12,500 nucleotides of DNA, from assembly GCA_016946835.1 (NCBI GenBank), contig JACVTC010000056.1, positions 1 to 12,500 on the forward strand, read 5' to 3'. Shown here piece by piece: positions 1 through 8,193 of the stretch (within the stretch, counting starts at the first letter, position 1; the number at the start of each line of letters is the position of its first letter). A program made the translations under genes and the position numbers. The notes under the pieces were generated by a model that was not told where the DNA came from, searched no databases, and was given only the letters and a program-made list of their open reading frames with translations. The DNA comes from Neocallimastix lanati (nom. inval.). Its lineage: Eukaryota; Neocallimastigomycota; Neocallimastigomycetes; Neocallimastigales; Neocallimastigaceae.

Positions 1-2
1 TT

Positions 3-1013
3 CTAATAAAAAATAAGTTCATTCAAATTAAATCCGAACAATGTATTTTCAAATTTACAAAAAATAATATAACAAAATGCATTATCGGCTTATACGTGGA
101 CGACATGGTCATCGCTGGAGAAAACGAATACATTAAACAAATAATAAATAAAATAAAATCAAAATTTAAAATATCTAAATGTGATCCAATTGAATACATA
201 TTAGGAATTGAAGTAAAGAAAGAAAATAATTCATATATTATTTCACAGAAAAATTTTATAAATAATATGTTATATAAATTTAATATTGATAATACAAAGA
301 AAAGAAAAACACCATGTACTGGTGATAATAAAATATCAGAAAACAATAAACCTTTCGATAAAACAATCTACAAAAGCGCAATAGGTTCCTTAATATACCT
401 TTCGAAATGTACTAGACCTGACATAGCTTTCGCTGTAAATAAAGCTTCAAGAAAATGTGAAAATCCAACTATATCGGATTGGAACAAAATAATAAATATT
501 CTAAAATATATTAATAGTACCAAAGAATTTAAGATAGAATATAATGGAAAGGGGGAGCTTGTTGCATATACCGACTCTGACTTTGCCGGCTGTTTGGAAG
601 ATAGAAAATCTACCTCAGGAGGAATAATACTTATGGGAACAAGTCCGATATGCTGGTTGTCCAAGAAACAAACAAGTGTTGCTACGTCTACTGCTGAAGC
701 AGAGTACATAAGCACTTCCGAAAATATAAAGAAAATATTATGGATTAGAAATATAATAAAAGAAATTTTAAACAAATGGATAACTGTTAAAATCTATACA
801 GATAATCAAGCAAGTAAGAAAATAATGGAGAACGGAGAAATAAATACAAAATTAAAGCATATAAGTGTAAGATATCATTTCAACAGGGACAATATTGCAA
901 AGAAGAAAGTAAAATTAGAATATATTGATACTGAAAACATGATAGCGGACATATTAACCAAGGACTCAAATGGACCAAAGATACAAAAATTTACAAACAA
1001 CATTTTTATCTAA
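3..1013 (+). CDS. pol: Ty1/copia Pol C-terminal part (end of reverse transcriptase + RNase H), 5' end outside window
   Basis: The reading frame is open from base 3 and runs to a TAA at 1011-1013, about 336 codons. The true start lies left of the window. Reverse transcriptase is represented by its catalytic YVDD box (93-104) and the LGIEV stretch that follows. Next comes the connection segment with the copia-type TPCTGDN and CTRPDIAFAV motifs, then RNase H with YTDSDFAG (first catalytic Asp codon 573-575), the TAEAEY glutamate box and the YTDNQASK box. In this family RT copies the element RNA into DNA inside the virus-like particle and RNase H removes the RNA strand. The frame is unbroken here, unlike the related copy at 6070-11357, to which it aligns motif by motif. 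A polypurine tract and LTR start follow directly. Copia assignment is firm; activity cannot be judged from a fragment. Confidence 0.93.
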   Translation, partial: LIKNKFIQIKSEQCIFKFTKNNITKCIIGLYVDDMVIAGENEYIKQIINKIKSKFKISKCDPIEYILGIEVKKENNSYIISQKNFINNMLYKFNIDNTKKRKTPCTGDNKISENNKPFDKTIYKSAIGSLIYLSKCTRPDIAFAVNKASRKCENPTISDWNKIINILKYINSTKEFKIEYNGKGELVAYTDSDFAGCLEDRKSTSGGIILMGTSPICWLSKKQTSVATSTAEAEYISTSENIKKILWIRNIIKEILNKWITVKIYTDNQASKKIMENGEINTKLKHISVRYHFNRDNIAKKKVKLEYIDTENMIADILTKDSNGPKIQKFTNNIFI

Positions 1014-1024
1014 AAATATTATTT

Positions 1025-1033
1025 GAGGGGGAG
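1025..1033 (+). other. Polypurine tract of the left copia element
   Basis: GAGGGGGAG lies 11 bases after the pol stop codon and directly abuts a TGTTGAC sequence that looks like an LTR start. In LTR retrotransposons this purine run resists RNase H and primes plus-strand DNA synthesis. The same nine bases, with the same preceding TTT and following TGTT, occur at 11361-11369 in the second element. Confidence 0.85.
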
Positions 1034-1140
1034 TGTTGACTGCACTCATAATTTAACTATATATTTAATTTATTTATTTATAGTATTTATTTATATTTAC
1101 GTGTATTTATTTATTTATATTTAATGATTACTTAAATGTA
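1034..1140 (+). mobile_element. Start of the 3' LTR of the left copia element (right end undefined)
   Basis: The LTR is expected to begin with the TG at 1034 because it immediately follows the polypurine tract. It reads TGTTGACTGCACTC and then becomes AT-rich with repeated TATTTATT. I could not find a matching inverted terminus such as GTCAACA or a target duplication, so the right border at 1140 is only where the next recognisable feature, the stop codon of the minus-strand gag ORF, begins. The LTR may be truncated or interrupted there. Beyond the first four bases it does not resemble the LTR of the element at 5511-11708. Confidence 0.55.
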
Positions 1141-1728
1141 TTATGAACTATCGACATCAGTGAAAAGTCTTCTTAAGTTGTTGGGATTTGGATTTACCAC
1201 TGCAAGGTGCTCCCTCATCTTGTAGTGAAGTCCTTTTACAAACATATAAATCTTAGCAGAATCGTTAAAATCTGAATGTCTGCTGATTTTATTAAATTCA
1301 TTTATATACTCACTAACATGACCAAATTTATGTTGTCGGATGCTGCATAATTTACCGTTTGCGACAACTGTGCTCATGTCCTGCTCTCCAAATTGATTTC
1401 TTAATTCTTGAATAAAATCTTCATAAACATTGAGCAGGGGATCATTATTTCTTCGCAAGTTTGAGGCCCATATCAAGGGATCACCGACAAGATAAGAAAT
1501 TATAAATCTGACCTTTGTATGGTCGTTATTGAAACCTTGTGGATTGGCTTCCATAGCTATTTCAGCTCTTGTAAGGAAGCCATCAAAGTCCTTCTTGATT
1601 CCAGAAAATAGCGGTGGTTCGTTAACAATCTTTTGATTGTTACGGGGCAGAACTTGATGATTCTCTTGATTCATTTCTTGCAGGTTAAGGTCTTCGAATC
1701 TTCTTATTAGGTTGTTAAATCCCTCCAA
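1141..1728 (-). CDS. gag: Ty3/gypsy-type Gag fragment or gag-only ORF
   Basis: This is a 195-residue minus-strand ORF from ATG (1726-1728) to TAA (1141-1143), clearly less AT-rich than its surroundings. Residues 37-43 read EPPLFSG, followed by FDGFLTRAEIAME. Around residues 72-115 it carries the retrotransposon-gag pattern (KVRFIISYLVGDPLIWA, then YEDFIQELRNQFG), continuing through SVSEY-like HVSEYINEFNKIS to FVKGLHYKMREHL near residue 173. Gag proteins of this family build the particle shell. No CCHC knuckle, protease or RT follows: the frame stops at DSS and the DNA to the left is copia LTR-like. It is therefore a truncated element, or possibly a retained gag-only gene. Ty3/gypsy rather than copia is inferred from the motif pattern. 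The start is the first ATG in frame. Confidence 0.8.
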   Translation of the reverse strand: MEGFNNLIRRFEDLNLQEMNQENHQVLPRNNQKIVNEPPLFSGIKKDFDGFLTRAEIAMEANPQGFNNDHTKVRFIISYLVGDPLIWASNLRRNNDPLLNVYEDFIQELRNQFGEQDMSTVVANGKLCSIRQHKFGHVSEYINEFNKISRHSDFNDSAKIYMFVKGLHYKMREHLAVVNPNPNNLRRLFTDVDSS

Positions 1729-1802
1729 TTTGATTATTTTAAATTGACTTAAATTTTTGCAATTTCTTTAACAAAAATATCAAACAAATAAATATTTCAA
1801 AC

Positions 1803-1875
1803 TATAACGTTTTTTCATCTAGTCGATCTAGCTCTATCCTTTGAAGCGGTGCTGTCGAGTAAACGAAACGTTATA
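1803..1875. repeat. 10-bp perfect inverted repeat upstream of the gypsy gag ORF
   Basis: TATAACGTTT (1803-1812) and AAACGTTATA (1866-1875) are perfect inverse copies separated by 53 bases. The spacer is noticeably GC-richer than anything nearby and contains GTCGATCTAGC and GAAGCGGTGCTGTCGAG. The position, in the leader of the minus-strand gag ORF, is where a gypsy primer binding site and LTR end would be expected, but I recognise no CCA-terminated tRNA complement. The function is unknown. Confidence 0.4.
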
Positions 1876-1936
1876 AATTAAAATATTAAAGGTTTATGAT
1901 TTTTCAAATCTTGTTCTAAGACGTGTAATTGTAATT

Positions 1937-2043
1937 TCGGTAGCAATATTATAGAGCTGGTGGCAGTATTCTGAAACTGGTAGCAATAATCTAAAACTGG
2001 TAGCAATAATCTAAAACTGGTAGCAATAATCTAAAACTGGTAG
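1937..2043. repeat. 20-bp tandem repeat, five units plus a partial one
   Basis: Units begin at 1937, 1957, 1977, 1997 and 2017, with a partial unit at 2037-2043. The last three full units are identical (CTGGTAGCAATAATCTAAAA); the first two are diverged versions (TCGGTAGCAATATTATAGAG and CTGGTGGCAGTATTCTGAAA). The array lies about 210 bases upstream of the minus-strand gag start. It could be a repeat inside that element's LTR promoter region, but no LTR ends were found to prove this. Confidence 0.8.
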
Positions 2044-3070
2044 AAAAAAATATTTTGAATCAAGCCACACACAAGCCACTGTTAACGTATCACGTGTTAT
2101 AATCTTGACTTATAACGTATTTTATTGAGAGAAAAAGGTAATTGTTATTATAAAGTTTTGATTTAAAAAAATAGATTATAAGTCAAAAATTATAATAACA
2201 CTAAATAACACAAAAATGTTTTATAAACAAATAAGTTTTATTATATTTAGATTTTAAAATAATCTTTATTACTTATTAGTGTTATTAACAATAAATCGTT
2301 AATAACAATTACATCGATTAAAATACATGAAATTTGATAACTATTTATATTTTTATCTTATTACATTTATAATATATAATTCCTATTGAATTATATTATC
2401 TAGCTATTTATTTAAAAACAATACTAACCTAAACTAATAATAAATAATTAACTATTACTAAATAAAGAGAATTATAATTAATAACTAAAATAAATATAAT
2501 CAATTCTAATTGAGTTCATTTATTATTTATTTATTATTTAAATATTATTAGTAAATTTATTATATATTTTCTATTTAAAAATAATATAAAAGTTGTCATA
2601 ATTATTTAATATAAATTTAGCATAAAATACCGTAAGTTTCAACATGACTAATTGCATAGTTTCATGTTGTTAATTTATCTTGTGAAAAACCTTAACTCTT
2701 ATTATTTAAATTAAATTACATAAAAAGAAATGATTTTCAAATACTAGTTTCACAAGAGAAATTTTTAATTTATTAGTATGATTGGGAAAAAATCGAAATT
2801 ATGTTAAAAATATTTTCAATAATTTTATACACGTGATTTCAAATAATTTATTTTAATTTTACTTAAATTTATGATTAAATTTAATTAAAATTATTTAAAG
2901 ATATTAATAATATCTTTACAGTAACATAAGAAATGGATTATATCATGAACAAAGGAATATATTAAATTTAGTTTGATAATTTATGATATAGTTACTATTT
3001 CATATTTAATATTAAAAATGCAAATGATAATTAATTGTAATATAATTTAAATAATTTGATATATAGGAAT
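2044..3070. other. AT-rich non-coding stretch without a recognisable gene
   Basis: There is no credible ORF on either strand. Small structures seen are a 10-bp inverted repeat with an 8-base spacer (TGTTATTAAC 2280-2289, GTTAATAACA 2298-2307), an 8-bp one (CAACATGA 2640-2647, TCATGTTG 2662-2669), a 10-bp one (TCTTGTGAAA 2678-2687, TTTCACAAGA 2748-2757) and CACGTG boxes near 2091 and 2830. In DNA this biased such short repeats can arise by chance. It may contain decayed LTR sequence from the gypsy fragment. Confidence 0.6.
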
Positions 3071-3214
3071 AGTTACACTAGTTACACTAGTTATACTAAT
3101 TATACTAGTTATACTAATTATACTAGTTATATTAGTTATATTAATTATACTAGTTATACTAATTATACTAGTTATACTAGTTATATTAATTATACTAGTT
3201 ATACTAATTATACT
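3071..3214. repeat. 9-bp minisatellite, 16 units
   Basis: Sixteen consecutive 9-base units of the form (A)(G/A)TTA(T/C)A(C/T)T are present, mostly AGTTATACT and AATTATACT, with AGTTACACT at the start and AGTTATATT interspersed. The array is followed by a degenerate unit AATTGCAAT. G-type and A-type units often alternate, giving an 18-base higher-order period in places. Because 9 is a multiple of 3 and the unit lacks stops in some frames, both strands show short Ser/Asn/Tyr/Thr or Ile/Thr repeat ORFs. I regard these as by-products, not genes. Confidence 0.92.
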
Positions 3215-4069
3215 AATTGCAATAAATGTCACTTAATTGTTAACAATAAAATATTTTCTTAATAATTTTGTTATATTATAGTTTTCAAACAAGTTTTCTT
3301 ACTAGGTTGTATTTAAAATGGTGTAACATTAGGACATTTTAAACAATAGAGATCTAACGTGGCTCCTTCATCAGAACGACGAAGTTGTATAAGTCTAATA
3401 TAAGAAAATAATTATTATAGATTTAATTATTAGTATGATTATTAATTTTATAATCATGTTAAAATCCTTTATTCCATTTGAATTTCTAATTAAGATAAAA
3501 AATAATTAACATATAAAAAAAATAATTATAAAAAAAATTAATCTATTTTAAAAATATATAATAAATTAACTAATATATAATAAAATTTGAAAAAAAAAAA
3601 AAAAAAAAGACTAAATCTAAAAATTTAAATAAAATAAATTAGTTATTTTAGATTTATAAGGTTTATTTATAAATATTAATTAATTAATTTTTTTTTCTAT
3701 TTTTAATCTATTTTTAAGGATATTTTTATATTAAATAGTTTCCTCAATAAAATATCAGTTTTAATTTACATTGAAACAATTTGATTCGTATATACGACTT
3801 TAAAATAATAAAATTATTTTTTTTAAAAAAAAAAAATTAAAAATTAAAATAAAAGATTATAATAATTGAAATATAATAAAAATAAAATGAATATATGAAA
3901 CAATTTTTATAGATAATACCTAAATATTTTATTATTATAGCAAAAATATAAAATTCATCCCTTAAGTTTATTTTTTTTTTTTTGCATTATTATAAATTGA
4001 AATATGAATAAAAATTATAATAAAAAAGATGATGTATACGATGTATATAAAATATAGATCAGATAAAAT
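3215..4069. other. AT-rich non-coding stretch with A/T homopolymers
   Basis: No coding potential is visible. The stretch holds a 19-base A run (3590-3608), further A/T runs near 3690, 3820 and 3970, and a short less AT-biased island around 3320-3395 (including GAGATCTAACGTGGCTCC) that I cannot assign to any family. It ends where the TTTTA array begins. Confidence 0.6.
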
Positions 4070-5090
4070 TTTAATTTTATTTTATTTTATTTTATTATAT
4101 TCAATTTGTACTTATATTCATATTCTACTATTTAATTTATTTTTTTTTTATTATATTCAATTTGTACTTATATTCATATTCTACTTTTTATTTTATTTTA
4201 TTATATTCAATTTGTACTTATATTCATATTCTACTATTTATTTTATTTTATTTTATTTTATTTTATTTTATTTTATTTTATTTTATTTTATTTTATTTTA
4301 TTTTATTTTATTTTATTTTATTTTATTTTATTTTATTTTATTTTATTTTATTTTATTTTATTTTATTTTATTTTATTTTATTTTATTTTATTTTATTTTA
4401 TTTTATTTTATTTTATTTTATTTTATTATATTCAATTTGTACTTATATTCATATTCTACTATTTATTTTATTTTATTTTATTTTATTTTATTATATTCAA
4501 TTTGTACTTATATTCATATTCTACTATTTATTTTATTTTATTTTATTTTATTATATTCAATTTGTACTTATATTCATATTCTACTATTTATTTTATTTTA
4601 TTTTATTTTATTATATTCAATTTGTACTTATATTCATATTCTACTATTTATTTTATTTTATTTTATTTTATTTTATTTTATTTTATTTTATTTTATTTTA
4701 TTTTATTTTATTTTATTTTATTTTATTTTATTTTATTTTATTTTATTTTATTTTATTTTATTTTATTTTATTTTATTTTATTATATTCAATCTGTACTTT
4801 ATATTTAATATTCTACTATCTATTTTATTTTATTTTATTTTATTTTATTTTATTTTATTTTATTTTATTTTATTTTATTTTATTATATTCAATCTGTACT
4901 TTATATTTAATATTCTACTATCTATTTTATTTTATTTTATTTTATTTTATTTTATTTTATTTTATTTTATTTTATTTTATTTTATTCAATTTGTACTTAT
5001 ATTCATATTCTACTATTTATTTTATTTTATTTTATTTTATTCAATCTGTACTTTATATTTAATATTCTACTATTTATTTTATTTTATTTT
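4070..5090. repeat. Composite satellite: TTTTA pentanucleotide array with 11 interspersed ~40-bp units
   Basis: Long runs of (TTTTA)n, the largest about 4231-4425 (roughly 39 copies) and 4641-4780 (28 copies), are punctuated by an interspersed unit beginning TTATATTCAATTTGTACTTA. Unit starts are near 4095, 4151, 4201, 4426, 4491, 4551, 4611, 4781, 4883, 4982 and 5037. Eight are type A (CAATTTGTACTTATATTCAT); three, at 4781, 4883 and 5037, are type B (CAATCTGTACTTTATATTTA). Units at 4491, 4551 and 4611 are spaced exactly 60 bases apart. The five-base period has no stop codon in the plus strand, so three long Phe/Tyr/Ile/Leu ORFs appear in the plus frames; these are artefacts of the repeat. Confidence 0.93.
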
Positions 5091-5849
<759 letters not shown>

Positions 5850-5864
5850 GATTAAGAGTCTCAT
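5850..5864 (+). other. Primer binding site, complementary to a tRNA-Lys(CUU) anticodon arm
   Basis: The 15 bases directly after the 5' LTR (GATTAAGAGTCTCAT) have the reverse complement ATGAGACTCTTAATC. As I recall it, that is the anticodon stem and loop of animal-type tRNA-Lys(CUU), positions 26-40, with anticodon CUU. No complement of a tRNA 3' CCA end is present. Drosophila copia and yeast Ty5 are known to prime from internal tRNA fragments cut near the anticodon loop, so a half-tRNA(Lys) primer is the natural reading. The host tRNA sequence is not known here, so the match rests on conserved tRNA-Lys sequence. Confidence 0.65.
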
Positions 5865-5876
5865 TTGTACTCTTAA
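5852..5876 (+). other. Hairpin overlapping the primer binding site
   Basis: TTAAGAGT (5852-5859) and ACTCTTAA (5869-5876) form a perfect 8-bp stem with a 9-base loop (CTCATTTGT). The left arm lies wholly inside the proposed primer binding site, so the RNA could hide the site by folding. The right arm copies the sense sequence of the tRNA-Lys anticodon loop. Confidence 0.6.
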
Positions 5877-6016
5877 CATTCTCATAAAACAAAGATAAAA
5901 TAATATAAAATATCTTTAATAAAATAAAATAATAATTAAATAAAATATAAATAAAATTGTTTAATATAACACAAAATTGTTTTTAATAAAACACAAAATC
6001 ATTATAATACTAATTT

Positions 6017-6022
<6 letters not shown>

Positions 6023-6056
<34 letters not shown>
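6023..6056 (+). repeat. A34 homopolymer in the gag-pol leader
   Basis: Thirty-four consecutive A residues end 13 bases before the gag-pol ATG at 6070. In the transcript this would be an internal poly(A) block just upstream of the start codon. It may be simple slippage in an AT-rich genome, or an A-rich leader that binds poly(A)-binding protein and helps translation; only the position supports the latter. Confidence 0.9.
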
Positions 6057-6058
<2 letters not shown>

Positions 6059-6069
6059 ATAAAATATTT

Positions 6070-8193
6070 ATGAACGAATCTTTATTTTTCAAAAAGGAAG
6101 CCATATTGAATGGCAAAAATTATAACATATGGTATGATAGTTTGAAAGATGTCCTCGAAAAGGATGGCTTAGAGGAATATCTAATAAAAGATGTAGTAAA
6201 AGAAAAAGAAAAGGCCACAAATAGTAATGCGGACGATATAGAAAATGCAAGAAGGAATAATACAAAAGTCCGCTACATCATAAAAAATACCATATGTACC
6301 AAAATTCATGAGGACATAATCGGAATGACTACCCCTCGTGAAATAATCGAATATTTAGAAGGGGAGTACAAACTCAATGAAAATGATATGACTCAATGGA
6401 TGAATAAATTAAGAGAAGTAAAAGCGAAGAAAGAGGAAGATATTCCATTTACCTTAAAAAGACTATTTAAATTATTTAAAGGTATGGAATCTTCCGGAAA
6501 TAATATTTCCGAAAAGGAAAAAGTTAAATACATATTAAAATCATTGCCTACAAGTTACAAAAAGAAAATAACATTAAATGGCAATGAAAATGCTGAAAAT
6601 CTTAGGACCACCATCGTAAACTACATAAACACCTGGATTTATGTCGACGATGTTACCCAAAATGGAAATGACTCTGATGATCCGATGGATATAGATTATG
6701 CTGGGAAACTTGGACACAAGGATAGGAAAAATTTAAAAAACAAGAACAATAATAAAAATTTTCCCAAAAAAGGAAATCCAAGGAAACAAAACAATAAAGA
6801 TAAATTTAATAGTAATAAATATAGCAATAATAATAAATTCTGTGAAATATGTGAAAAAGGAGGCCATTCCACCAAAGAATGTAGATATAATCCAAGAAAT
6901 CCAAAAGGATTATATAACAAGTACTACACTCAAGATGAACAAAAATACAGAAACAATTATCATCCACATTATAATGGGCAAAATGGAAGAGCCGTTAGAT
7001 ACATTAATTTAAATAATGAATACAACGAAAATGTATCGTATGATGATATCCGCCCAATGTTTTATAAATATTATAATCCTAAAAGCAAAGGAAAATATGT
7101 GGATGATGATGATTCAGATGAATATCAAGAATCTGAAAAATCAAATTGTTTCATAAATTATGATAAAGAAGACGTTAAAAATGAAGTTTTAATTAAAAAT
7201 AATATAATAACACGAGTAGAAAATAAATTAAATTTAGCTAAAGAAATTTTTATAAATAATATTAATAAAAAGGAAATAAATACAAATAATACAAATGAAA
7301 TTTTTAATATTAATTACAATAAAAAAGAAACATCAGAATGGTTATATGATTCAGGTGCTGGTGAACATATAACTAATGATCTAAGTCTGCTTAAAAATTT
7401 TAAAAAAGAAAAAATAAAGTTAAGATGTGCAAATAATACTTATTGCTATTTTGAAGGCCATGGTGAATTTGAATTTACTATTAATAATTATCATTTTAAA
7501 TTTAACAAAGTATTATATTCAAAAGAAGTAGCTAAAAATATTATTAGTGGAATAGAATGGGCAAAACAAGATGTTAAAACCTTGACAGAAAAGGATAAAC
7601 ACAATAATATTATCCTCAGAATTTTAGATAACAATTATAATATTATTGCCACATTCCAAGCTAATAATAACAATGAAGTTAAAATTGTAGTTACTCATTT
7701 CAATATTGAAAACGAAAGAAACTCTAAGAATAATATTATGGCAATTCAAAATTTTCGTAATGCTGAAAAACTAATTTGGCATCGACGGCTTGGCCATTTC
7801 TACCAAGAAGATTTGAAAAACTTCCTAAACCATTATGAAATTAACTTAGATAAGTGTGACGATTGCAGAATCGCGAAAATGAAACGCAATCCACACAATA
7901 AAATTCCTCCCAGAGCCAAAGAAATATTAGAAGTTATCCACTCGGATATTATTGGTCCAATTAACACATCATACACAGGAAAAAGGTTTATACTAACTAT
8001 CCTAGATGAAGTATCAAGAAAATCATGGGTCTTTATTATGAAGAGTAAATCAGAAGCTACAGACATTATCATTAATACCTTAAGAATGTTAAATAATAAA
8101 TACAAAGATTATAAAATAAAAGTTTTTAAATCTGATAACGCAAAGGAATATAAAAACAAGAAAATTGATTACTTTGCAATGAAAATGGAATAG
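6070..8193 (+). CDS. gag-pol: Copia Gag-protease-integrase (N-terminal part of Gag-Pol), frame broken at 3' end
   Basis: ATG at 6070 is the first ATG after a frame stop at 6022-6024 and begins 707 codons. Residues 1-40 (LNGKNYNIWYDSLKDVL) and about 80-200 (LKSLPTSYKK) are copia-type Gag. A CX2CX4HX4C nucleocapsid knuckle uses C258, C261, H266 and C271, followed by a basic Asn-rich stretch. The aspartic protease active site is DSGAGEH (D427). The GAG-pre-integrase zinc finger has H571, H576, C596 and C599, and the integrase core begins with D626 (HSDIIGP) and D689 (KSDNAKEY). Gag forms the particle, protease matures it, and integrase joins the cDNA to the target. The frame ends at TAG 8191-8193 before the third catalytic residue. 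The Glu codon (8241-8243) lies 107 bases from the D689 codon, one short of the 108 needed for a DX35E core. This argues for loss of a single base, probably in the A run at 8182-8185. Confidence 0.94.
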   Translation: MNESLFFKKEAILNGKNYNIWYDSLKDVLEKDGLEEYLIKDVVKEKEKATNSNADDIENARRNNTKVRYIIKNTICTKIHEDIIGMTTPREIIEYLEGEYKLNENDMTQWMNKLREVKAKKEEDIPFTLKRLFKLFKGMESSGNNISEKEKVKYILKSLPTSYKKKITLNGNENAENLRTTIVNYINTWIYVDDVTQNGNDSDDPMDIDYAGKLGHKDRKNLKNKNNNKNFPKKGNPRKQNNKDKFNSNKYSNNNKFCEICEKGGHSTKECRYNPRNPKGLYNKYYTQDEQKYRNNYHPHYNGQNGRAVRYINLNNEYNENVSYDDIRPMFYKYYNPKSKGKYVDDDDSDEYQESEKSNCFINYDKEDVKNEVLIKNNIITRVENKLNLAKEIFINNINKKEINTNNTNEIFNINYNKKETSEWLYDSGAGEHITNDLSLLKNFKKEKIKLRCANNTYCYFEGHGEFEFTINNYHFKFNKVLYSKEVAKNIISGIEWAKQDVKTLTEKDKHNNIILRILDNNYNIIATFQANNNNEVKIVVTHFNIENERNSKNNIMAIQNFRNAEKLIWHRRLGHFYQEDLKNFLNHYEINLDKCDDCRIAKMKRNPHNKIPPRAKEILEVIHSDIIGPINTSYTGKRFILTILDEVSRKSWVFIMKSKSEATDIIINTLRMLNNKYKDYKIKVFKSDNAKEYKNKKIDYFAMKME

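Noticed and set aside
368-775. Minus-strand ORF of 135 residues, and similar minus-strand ORFs at 23-346, 6696-6920, 7833-8105, 9879-10064, 10217-10480 and 10898-11203
   Set aside because: Each lies antisense to a well-supported copia coding region and shows no recognisable motif; they are shadows of the real genes.
1820-1865. Possible tRNA gene or tRNA-derived sequence in the GC-richer core
   Set aside because: There is no cloverleaf, no GGTTCRA-type box B and no CCA-complement that I can recognise.
1937-2043. CRISPR-like array
   Set aside because: The 20-bp units are directly adjacent with no spacers, and the DNA is eukaryotic.
2280-2757. Several 8-10 bp inverted repeats as terminators or regulatory hairpins
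   Set aside because: In DNA this AT-rich such short dyads are expected by chance, and no flanking gene gives them a role.
3047-3262. ORFs of 61 and 68 residues on opposite strands
   Set aside because: They are by-products of the 9-bp tandem array, which lacks stops in these frames.
8182-8193. Programmed ribosomal frameshift site in pol
   Set aside because: The break lies inside the integrase core rather than at a gag/pol boundary, and the catalytic spacing is exactly one base short, which fits a single-base deletion in an A run. I see no classic slippery heptamer with a structured downstream element.
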